Shown: positions 53,266 to 61,768 of the stretch, in pieces
Layout: each line of letters begins with the position of its first letter
Position numbering within the stretch: the first letter of the stretch is position 1
Assembly: GCA_951394045.1 (NCBI GenBank)
Contig: OX596000.1
Coordinates: 1,426,001-1,490,000, forward strand
Direction of reading: 5' to 3'
DNA from: Nitzschia sp. DOCU1
Taxonomy: Eukaryota; Bacillariophyta; Bacillariophyceae; Bacillariales; Bacillariaceae
DNA length: 64,000 nt
Made by a program: the position numbers and the translations under genes
Notes under the pieces: generated by a model
What the model was told of the DNA's origin: nothing
The model's input: the letters and a program-made list of their open reading frames with translations, nothing else
The model's database searches: none

Positions 53266-54657
53266 ACGATGCTCGGATTTGGTGGTTTGGTCGTGATTGC
53301 ACTGGCGTTGAGTATTGCATTGTCCTTGACCCTTCCTTCGGGACCGCAATAACAACGCCGAACTACTACTAGAGACCCCTTCAAGACGCGTGGCTAACTT
53401 TGCAGCCAATTATCGGGGACATATTCAAGGATGGAATATCAATGGCTAACCATGCAAGACCAGAGTAGCATATTGGACGACCCATACACTCCCGAATTGC
53501 AGATTCTACAACGATTTGGCCTTGCCAATGTATATTTCGCCACCATTGGAACCGATGTTGCCAACGTGACGTCCCTTCCAGCGGGGGTTATTCAATGCGA
53601 TTCTGGAGGGCAGGTTCCATTTCATCGCATTGCTCAACACCGCCTCCAAAATGCCATACCAAGCGTTCTCAGATGTCTTTCGGAGCTCAACGGACGGAGT
53701 TTGGAAAGCAATTTGTTTGGCACTTCGCCCATGCCGTCCTGTCGGTAGTCTAGGGTTGACGGGGTTGGATATGTTGGATTTACTACTAGATGTAGCCTAC
53801 GCGGCAACATTGCAACCAACATTGCCAGTTGAGCTTTGCATTCTGGTCCTTTTCGACAACTTGTTGATGGGAACTCTTCCAAGGAAAATTGGTCCACTTT
53901 CAATGTTGAACTATATTGATTTTGGCACCAATTTGGCTGGTCCCATATGGTGACAAAGGTCACACTTTACGAAAACAATCTGTCCGGCACGCTTCCAGAT
54001 TCGTCGAGTCAATGGACCAACGTCAGTTTTGTATATTTCTTACAGAACAATCTCATAGGTACAGTTCCTGCTTCTTGGCGTCAATTGACCCCCTTGTCAC
54101 GTTTGGACCTGGATAAAACTGCGTTTACTGGGACACTGCGTGAATGGCCCAACATGGACGTTGTGTATCTCAACACCAATAATCTGACTGGTACGCTTCC
54201 GGAGTCTTGGAGTCAATCATACTAATATCGGGGAAATGTGATCTAGGCCTACTTTTACTCCCGCCGAGCTCGAAAAATGGACGTTTTTCCAGAGGAATGT
54301 TTCTGAGGTACTAGGAATGGCATGCTACCGGACTCTTGGGGTCGATGGAATGCATTGTCCCCATTGGCACTCAGTAAAAATGCTCTATCGGGGACACTTC
54401 GACAACCATCTGACTGGTACACTTCGCAACCAATGGAACCAGTTGACAAACTTGGAATACGATTGCCTTTTGACAACTATCTGACTGGCACTCTCCCTGA
54501 ATCATATGCTTCTTGGCAAAACATTCTTGACGCCAAATGTTTGGAGGGGACCATTCCTTTGGAGTACGAGCTCGAATGGAGCTCTTTAAAATTGAATTTT
54601 TCCGGAGTGCTTGAAATTCAACGAGAGGACTGCAGGATCTTTTGTAGTAGCCAGTAG
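53266..54657 (+). pseudogene. LRR gene E, degenerate
   Basis: Family sequence is recognisable from the membrane segment (GCTCGGATTTGGTGGTTTG, with an internal deletion) through the pre-LRR part (YQWLTMQDQSSILDDPYTPE, AGVIQCDSGGQVPFHRIAQH), several LRR units (ENNLSGTLPDSSSQW, NNLTGTLPESWSQS) to the C-terminus (CLEGTIPLEYELEW, EIQREDC). Many frameshifts, stops and deletions separate the pieces, and the start-codon region is missing. It is the most decayed family member in the window. Confidence 0.85.
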
Positions 54658-55225
54658 AGATCATATAAATGTTGCGCAATGCCAGCGCTGTTGAATCTCC
54701 TTGGTCAGACCACGACTCTTTGTAGTACAAGTGTTGATGTGCCCACCCATCGTTTTCTGGTCGAAAACAATACTGTCTTTTCGTCGTTCAAAACTAGTGG
54801 AATCGGGCCTTTGTGTCAAACAATGGCTCCGCCACTGACCCCTGCCATACATCATCAGCACCAGTCCAATGACAAAATCCAGAATGGTACTCGAGACAAG
54901 ACTTGTGATTCACGCAAACAAGTCTCCTTGTATCGCCAACGCTGCCATGAGTAGAGATTTGAGCAAACGCCGATGCAACGAATACTTTGCAAATGATGGC
55001 TTTAGATTGCTTCCTTGGTTCTTTTCATTGCCGCTGTGCTCTTTTTTGCTCAATCTGGTGAAAAAGTAGCATAGTAGGGTTGGCTGCCTGATTACCTCGC
55101 TGGGCCGATACAAACTCGGTCTGACTTCTTTGTTGCACGTTATGCTGTGGCCTTCGCTACTGTCAATGATTCCTTTCCTTGGAATATTGCACGTTGAATG
55201 GTGATCCCTCACCAAAGCCTTTTCT
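54658..55225. other. duplicated 3' module of LRR E
   Basis: AGAGATCATATAAATGTTGCG, GGTCGAAAACAATACTG, GTGAAAAAGTAGCATAGTAGGG and GGTTGGCTGCCTGATTACCTC match the modules after LRR A and C. No gene. Confidence 0.5.
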
Positions 55226-55445
55226 GCCTGCCTGCGCCTTTCTAGGTCCTCTCACTCATCTGCCAGGTGTTTATCGCTGCTTTTGCTAAATTCCTTGACG
55301 TGATCTGGGAGCTCGATGACCGATACAGAAAACAAAGCACTCCTCTTTGTCAACGTAAGATCCCACGGTCTCCTCGGCACGTTAGTGGTTGTTGGGGAAG
55401 CATCCCCATTTTCAATCGTTGTTCATCAAACTTGAAAAGACATTC
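55226..55445 (-). pseudogene. relic of a Nudix / coiled-coil gene after LRR E
   Basis: GCCTGCGCCTTTCTAGGTCC, TCATCTGCC and TGCTGCTTTTGCT match antisense coiled-coil sequence of the intact gene. CGGTCTCCTCGGCACGT, GGGGAAGCATCCCCATTTTC and AAACTTGAAAA match its antisense N-terminal part (9290-9360); this is the clearest of the relics there. No frame survives. Confidence 0.55.
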
Positions 55446-56390
55446 GTTCAGGAAATTTCTGTTTAAATTGTACAGTGGGAAATGATAATGGTGATACTGA
55501 CCGATTACCTTTGTAACAACTGCAAACAAAAGGATGTGTGGCTAATCGAACGAAGAGAAGAGTGGTGCAATACGCTTCAGTACACTCATATGTGATGATG
55601 AGGAAAGATCTTTATGTCCGTTGAGGCACAGCGGGCCGACACTCCTATCATACGAAATAGGCGCGCCAAAAGAAAATTCCGCCAAATGACGTCTGTATCC
55701 CCATCCGTCAGTGCGAATTACGTATCTATGTAGCATACGTGGTAGGGTTGCATGTCGGGAATGGAATGGCCATCGATGTCTACCTCTCTTCATCCCAAAT
55801 GGATGCCGACGAAAAGTGATGATCGACATGCTGATCAATGATTCCACAAGACGCAACAATAGCAAAGAAAGAAAAAGAAGAATCGTCGGAGGGATGACAG
55901 CACTGTAGTTGCTAAGAAAATCCCACGGGCTGTCTATCCTGCATCACCAGCTTGGAGTCCATCGAATCCCAACCGTTTATTTTGCCGATTAGAATTTCTT
56001 CTCCTCGCCTTTCGCCTTTCGCCTCCTTGCATCGCCACCTTCCCCCTTTTGGCTCCTCTGTTGCTACCATCATGCTTCTTCTATGGCTCCGCGGGAAATG
56101 TCCATTTTCCTAAAAAAAACGGAAAGTCTGGTGGCGTGCCGACGGACAGAAGTCTAAAGGTTATGAGTACTGAAAGTGGATATATATTAAAAACCATCAT
56201 TCATGTATATCTCTCATGCTACCACTAAACAAGCAACGACAACATCATCGCATTTCTTGTCTCTATGCTATTTTGTTTTTCTTTCTACACATAATCACAA
56301 TGACGCACGCCCCATTCGACAATTTGCAACGCAGCACCAGCGCCACGACCAGCAATCTACGAATCAGCAGCACCATGGTGCCTCTCGTCA
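55446..56390. other. intergenic; contains an apparently unoccupied gypsy target site
   Basis: 55535-55775 follows the intact Nudix upstream region (9588-9814): ATCGAACGAAGA, GGCGCGCC, AAGAAAATTCCGCC, ACGTCTGT, GGTAGGGTTGCATGTCG, then GGAATGGAATGG without any LTR between. No gene is supportable here. The right part is the 3' flank of the minus-strand gene at 56391. Confidence 0.5.
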
Positions 56391-58748
56391 TCAGGCTTGG
56401 CGGCCAAAGGCTGGTGGGCGGCCAGCACTGTTGCGGAGGTTGTAGTTGTGCTGGGGCTGGGCCGTCGACTCGTCTTCATTCACGGAAGACCAGTCGACGG
56501 TCTCAACCTGTACACCCCCACTCTCGTCATCACCCCTACCAGCATAATAGGGTTCTTGAGTTGGAGAAGAAAGACCACCACCCCCCATCACAGCACGACG
56601 AGCCGCAGCCATCACAGCGGCCATACCGGCACCGACGCTGGAGGCGCCGCTAGGGGTGACGGTGCCACCCCCAGCATGCGACGAGTTCTCATCGATTGGT
56701 TCCAACGTCAACGTCGTCACCACCATGCCGCTAAGATTTCCAGACGCCTGAGGAGTTCTTGCGACCGACACACTAGTACGTCCTTGAGTACCAACTGAGG
56801 ACCCAGTTGTACTAACAGCAGGGGGTGGGACGGTTGACTGATAGTGCGTTTGCTGCTGGTGGTGCACAGGTGCTGGCTGCTGGTAGTGGTGCACAGGTGC
56901 TGGCTGCTGCTGGGGGTGCACAGGTGCTGCTGGCTGCTGCTGGTGGTGCACAGGTGCTGGCTGCGGCACCCCTGCCCATTGCTGCTGAGCCCACCCAGGA
57001 GGCTGCATCCAAGGGGCCGGTGCAGGTCCAGGCGGAGCGAGAGGAGCCGGTGCAGGTCCAGGCGGAGCGAGAGGAGCCGGTGCAGGTCCAGGCGGAGCGA
57101 GAGGAGCCGGTGCAGGTCCAGGCGGAGCCAGAGGAGCCGGTGCAGGTCCAGGCGGAGCCAGAGGAGGTCCAGGTGGAACCAGAGGAGGTCCAGGCGGAGC
57201 CAGAGGATGTCCAGGCGGAGCCAGAGGAGGTCCAGGCGGAGCCAGAGGAGGTCCAGGCGGAGCCGGAATCGGTGCAGGGGGCGGTGGGGCTAGCTGCTGG
57301 TAATAGCCCGGTGGGACTGCAAAGGGATAGTTGGGCATCCCATAGGGCTGAGGTGGGGCATGAATGGTGAGGGGTGTGCCAGCTCCGGTGACACTCCCCA
57401 TGCCAGCCCAACCTGGCATCCCAGCTACCGCACCCAATGCCCCACCAGCATTGGGGTCAAATTGCCGCATGCTGGACACGCCCCCGGCACGAACCGGAGT
57501 TTGCTGGCGCTTCTCGCGAGCGATGAACTCGACATGGGCTATCCATGTCCCATGATTGAGTGAGTCCAGTTCTCGAATAGAACTCTGATACTCAACAATC
57601 GACACGTGATCGTGGCGGCCCTCTTGACCTTGAGCATCTCGGGTCGTCATGTAGGGCTCCACGGGCTCAACGAGCTCAATTACCATTTTGTATTTGAGCT
57701 CTCTGTACCCGTGGGCCTTCTTGAGGGCCTCGACGACTTCGCGGTGCACGGCAGGACGGCTGTCACTAAAAGTGGAGTTGTTCCGCATGGCAGTTCGCGA
57801 AGGCCCGTTGTCCAAGAAGTTTCGGCAAGGCGTGATCTGCAAGGTGGCAGTCTTTCCATCAGTGGAGATCTCCACAGAAAGCTGCGACTCATGAGTCGGG
57901 CCAAGGAGAAGAATCTCGAGGCTCACTCGCTTGAGCGCAACGATTCCGGAACCGGGCAGTGGGGTCTCCCACCAGATGTATTGCAGGATGGGGAGTAAAA
58001 TGGAAAGGAGTCCATCTCCCACAGCTGGCGGAGTCGCAGGAGGAAGATCATCACGGCGTGGCGGATCAGCTCCGGGTCTGACGGCTGGAGCAATGGCATC
58101 ATTGTTCCGACCCGGAACAAATTGCACCGGAGGCGGATCAGTGTTGCGAGGGGAGGCACGAGGGGAGGCACGGCGAAGTGGGCGTGGATCCATGGCTTCG
58201 GGACCTTGTTCAAGAGAAAGTTCCTCAAGCGAGAGCGAAATGTCGTCTTCGTTCGAATCGCTGTAGTCTTCGTCGTCGTCCGAATCAGCTGCAGCTTCGG
58301 CACCAGCGCGTTCTGCAAGTAGAAGAAACAATAAGTTAGAAAACAAGTAACACGTAACAAGTAGTCAGCATGGCAACAAGAAGAAGGACAAGTAGAGCAG
58401 CATTGGTGAGGCCCGCCGCAAGGCAAATGACTCACGGACGTTGCGGCGGTTCCCTTCAACCGCCTCATTAGCCACGAACTCCCGGCAAACACGGCGCATG
58501 TTTGTATAAAAGTTCCTGGTTGTGTGGCGCCTGAAGAGTGGGAACCTCTCCCAAAACCTCTTGAGGTACGTGGAATCGCCTGCTCGATTCGGGTCAAGGC
58601 TCGGTTGATCGGGGACATTCAGCTTCCAGTTGCGAAGCAAATTGCTTGCAAGCTTCCGCTCATCGTCGCCCCAGCGAAGTACACCAGCCCTAGGACCGTC
58701 TCTAGGACCAGGACCATCTCTAGGACCAGCAGGACGATATTCTGCCAT
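56391..58748 (-). CDS. spliced protein with N-terminal helical domain and Pro/Ala repeats
   Basis: Exons 58748-58436 and 58312-56391 join across a GT-AG intron to give 744 residues. Residues 1-104 carry a helical, possibly DNA-binding-like motif (YLKRFWERFPLFRRHTT, NFYTNMRRVCREFVANEA). An acidic segment and a Pro/Arg-rich linker lead to a globular central region (about 212-370: WWETPLPGSGIVALKRV, LQITPCRNFLDNGPS, YRELKYKMVIELVEP, GTWIAHVEFIAREK). From about 450 to 590 it is Pro/Ala/Gln-rich, with five near-perfect PAPAPLAPPG-type repeats and His/Gln runs. It ends with HNYNLRNSAGRPP. I do not recognise the family; the NYNLR ending recalls transposon-derived proteins, but nothing else supports that. 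Confidence 0.7.
57017..57275. repeat. coding minisatellite (30-bp and 18-bp units) in the Pro-rich gene
   Basis: GGAGCCGGTGCAGGTCCAGG-based units of 30 bases (five copies) pass into 18-base units GAGGTCCAGGCGGAGCCA (about six copies). Both lengths are multiples of three, so copy-number change keeps the frame. Confidence 0.9.
58313..58435 (-). other. intron of the Pro-rich gene
   Basis: Donor GTGAGT at 58435-58430 and acceptor CTTGCAG ending at 58313 on the minus strand, phase 1. Splicing links EGNRRNV to RAGAEAAADSDDDE, and the last part of the intron is T/C-rich as expected before an acceptor. Confidence 0.75.
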
Positions 58749-59095
58749 TGTCGATCAATCAAGTTTCTTACCGTTGCAAGTCTTTGCAAAAGTCGCAGAC
58801 TCAGGAAAAGTGAGCTCTCAAAAAGTGGGAAATTGGAATTGGCACGAGCACGGATCGACAAAGAGAGCGAAGGTTGCCATTCAATTCTACGGCAATGGTA
58901 GAAACGAGTCACGACTCGTCGATTTTGTCCCACGGAACGTTTCTGAAATATGCCCACCAATGACACAGGATGATTCCGATTCGAATGAGTAGACTACTTC
59001 GGTCTGTGACATCAGCAGAAAACGAAATGCCATCGGAACTGCTGAAGGGAAACCCTTGGTAAACGTATTATGACTTTTAAACGGGACTGCATATT
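58749..59095. other. upstream region of the Pro-rich gene
   Basis: Short frames only on both strands; should contain the promoter of the minus-strand gene that starts at 58748. Confidence 0.4.
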
Positions 59096-59605
59096 CCCTT
59101 CGGGTTTCTATACACATCGCATATGTCGACATATGCACATCGCATAAATACATCACAAAAAATCCTACCTTAACATAAATACGTCACAAATACCGTAGTA
59201 TTACATAAATACCGACATAAATACGTAATATGTCAGCATAAATACAGCATAAATACCGACATAAATACGTCGTAAATACAGCATGTGCATATGTAGAAAA
59301 TGTGCTAATGACATAAAAAATGTGCCTATACACATCGCATATGTCGACATATGCACATCGCATAAATACATCACAAAAAATCCTACCTTAACATAAATAC
59401 GTCACAAATACCGTAGTATTACATAAATACCGACATAAATACGTAATATGTCAGCATAAATACAGCATAAATACCGACATAAATACGTCGTAAATACAGC
59501 ATGTGCATATGTAGAAAATGTGCTAATGACATAAAAAATGTGCGATCGCACATTCCCAACGGAATTTCTACACATTCGCATATGTCGACATATGTCCAAA
59601 ATATG
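59096..59605. repeat. perfect 218-bp tandem duplication rich in ACATAAATAC and palindromes
   Basis: 59108-59325 and 59326-59543 appear identical. Each unit contains the 18-base palindrome GCATATGTCGACATATGC (59119-59136, 59337-59354) and repeated ACATAAATAC motifs. A shorter third occurrence of CGCATATGTCGACATATG lies at 59577-59594. The sequence is A/T-rich and non-coding. Confidence 0.9.
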
Positions 59606-60152
59606 TTCCTAAAAAAATTACGAGTAGCGTTAAACCATGTTCCTTGATCATCTACTCTTCACCGAACCACAAGAAGATGCTCGACTGGATGCCCCGGTCC
59701 ATTCTTGGATCTACTTATTGGAGATACTGGAAGGCATATCAATGCCTATAATTCCTCGAATCACGAGTAGAACAAAAAAGAGAACCCTCGGAACGGCGCA
59801 AACCAAGCCGTACTTTTACTACCATGCTGTACAAAGCCATGGATTTTGTATGTCTAACGAAAACGCCTTTCTATCCCAGCCGACAGCACGGGACTTTTCA
59901 GTGTAAATGGATAGGAATTGTGCCCTCTCTACGTTGCTCTGTTGATTCATTCCCACATCGTTCGGCAAACAACCGAAACTCTCTTGGCAAGCCGTATTGA
60001 ATAGGACGATTTGGAGACAGCGACCAGAAACCGCCGGCAAAGAGAAAGAGTCCAAGTCTAGGTTCGACTGGCAGTGTCACTCATGGCAAGACTAAGTCGG
60101 CAAGCTGTAACGCAGGCGCTGTGCTTGTGTTGTTGTTGTTGTGGGAGGCACA
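59606..60152. other. intergenic, no confident gene
   Basis: An 89-codon plus frame (59637-59906) has no recognisable features. The right part is the promoter region of the Cys-rich gene. Confidence 0.35.
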
Positions 60153-60761
60153 ATGACGGATGCCGCTGCAACAAGTACGAATGCTGGTCTGATCAGCATA
60201 CAAGAGTGTGTCGTTGCTTTGGGCAAGAGCCCATATTTGCTGGTCAAGGTCCTTGCTTACCTTGACAAGGACCACCGTGAAAAGCTTCTGTCTGCCGAAC
60301 TCATTCCCACCAAGGACACGGACAACCATCTGGACTACGCGACACACCAAACTTTGCTTGATTCTTGTTGTACTGGTGAGACCCTTGAAAAATGGCTATT
60401 TCGGAGAGAACGAATTGTTGTATGCCGTGTTCACGGCGATATTAAAATGCCACAATCTTGCATCGAATGTGGGGGAAAGTTGTGGACCTGCCGCTCATCC
60501 ACCGCATCCGTTCTTGGCAATGATGTTGCAAGGACATCATTTGTTGGTCGCAGTGGAGACGATGAGCAGAAGCTGCTGCGGATGGAATTAGATTGTCTTC
60601 AAGATGACCGGGGTCGGTGTGCTATCTGCAATGCGGCTCTGTGCACGGATTGTGCACACCCTCGGGAGTGTGTTTCTTGTGGTTGCACACAATTCTGCTA
60701 CAGTGGATGCGCCGATGAAGCATGTCCTTGCTTGCCCCTGTACTTAGGAATGACATCGTGA
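60153..60761 (+). CDS. cysteine-rich putative zinc-binding protein
   Basis: 202 residues from ATG at 60153; an in-frame GTG four codons upstream was not used. The N-terminal half is helical (LLVKVLAYLDKDHREKLL). The C-terminal half has a C-x2-C ... C cluster (CIECGGKLWTC) and a dense cluster resembling a RING, B-box or other treble-clef zinc module (GRCAICNAALCTDC, CVSCGCTQFCYSGC, ACPC). The number and spacing of Cys do not match one family clearly. It ends in CLPLYLGMTS. Its neighbour on the right is a convergent transposase remnant, so mobile-element origin cannot be excluded. Confidence 0.6.
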   Translation: MTDAAATSTNAGLISIQECVVALGKSPYLLVKVLAYLDKDHREKLLSAELIPTKDTDNHLDYATHQTLLDSCCTGETLEKWLFRRERIVVCRVHGDIKMPQSCIECGGKLWTCRSSTASVLGNDVARTSFVGRSGDDEQKLLRMELDCLQDDRGRCAICNAALCTDCAHPRECVSCGCTQFCYSGCADEACPCLPLYLGMTS

Positions 60762-60844
60762 TTCAGATGCTTTTGTGGGTGCGGATTCTCTTTAGGGCAA
60801 AGTGGAGGGAACACAACCGTGTCTTCGTCGACAAGGGGGTCTTG

Positions 60845-61560
60845 TTACGGGCAGGCGCCGGGAGCGAGGCCGTCACGGAAAATCTTCAGGTCGTTCCAAT
60901 CCCCAGGCATGTATGGGGGCCCATTCAGCCAGACGATCCAGCCCGTCAAGATACATAAGCCAACCTCGTATCGAAGGCCTGGTCCATCAAACTTATAGGA
61001 ATACCAGGACTTGTTGATACGTCCATCTGGTAATCGCCGGCCTTTGCATCGGAAATCGGTGCCATCAACCGATACCAGGCAGTCGTTTCCCCGATCGCCC
61101 ATCGTTCTGTTCTCCCAGAGAATCTTGAGAAAGCATTCATGAGTGAGTCTTATGCTCTGTGATTTGTTTGTTATTTGTAGTAATTCGTCTTTTTCTTGCT
61201 TACCAGATCAATCTCCAACTGCGAAAGCTCAAAAATGAAGAACCATGCCCACTTCCGGGCAGTTTTCTCATCGGCCCGACAAATCAGTGCAAAATGCTTT
61301 TCATTACCGTAGATGTTCATCAACAGAAGGGCCCACAAGAAATATCTTGTCCAATGCTCGGCAATATTGCCTTGTCGGAGAAGCAAAATCCATGCCTTTG
61401 CTGCGACGGTCGGAGAAGCCCCAAATGCAGCACGGAACCGCCCGACTTGTGTTGCCATTGCTAGCATCGGTGGGCCATCGCGATGCATGAACTCCTCCCA
61501 CAGCAAGAGAAGAAGCATATTAGAGTAGAAGACGACTTGTTCCTGATCAAAGTCTACCAT
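60845..61560 (-). pseudogene. PIF/Harbinger-type (DDE_Tnp_4) transposase, truncated
   Basis: Exon 61560-61204 (FGASPTVAAKAWILLL, YFLWALLLMNIYGNEK, ARKWAWFFIFELSQLEIDL) joins in phase 0, across a 47-base GT-AG intron (61203-61157), to exon 61156-60845 (FLKILWENRT, CLVSVDGTDFRC, WYSYKFDGPGLRYEVGLCI, WNDLKIFRDGL). These are the usual features up to the first catalytic Asp (SVDGTD). A stop follows soon after FRDGL, so the rest of the DDE domain is absent. Harbinger transposases often need a second Myb-like protein, not seen here. Confidence 0.75.
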
Positions 61561-61768
61561 GATGATTGAAACTGGTCAGTCCTTCAAACGACAGATGTGC
61601 TCATTTTCATTTTCGCAAAGCCAGCAATCCAATCGGATTTTGAGTCGACAGCAGCCTCCCCCTGCGCGCCAAGTTGGTCAACGGTCAACGGTGAGGTCCG
61701 ACCTCGCGCACCTTCATAAAACGCAAACAACGCTATTAATCAGTCAGCTGCAACGATTACTCTGAAGA
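61561..61768. promoter_or_regulatory. upstream region of LRR gene F
   Basis: About 200 bases between the Harbinger remnant and the LRR F start codon. The upstream blocks of LRR A-D are not recognisable here, which suggests F belongs to an older or separate duplication. Confidence 0.35.

Noticed and set aside
56812..57411. 199-codon Ser/Trp/Thr repeat frame and plus-strand Gln/Glu/Pro repeat frames
   Set aside because: Minisatellite units with lengths that are multiples of three stay open in all frames; the spliced 744-residue frame explains the region.
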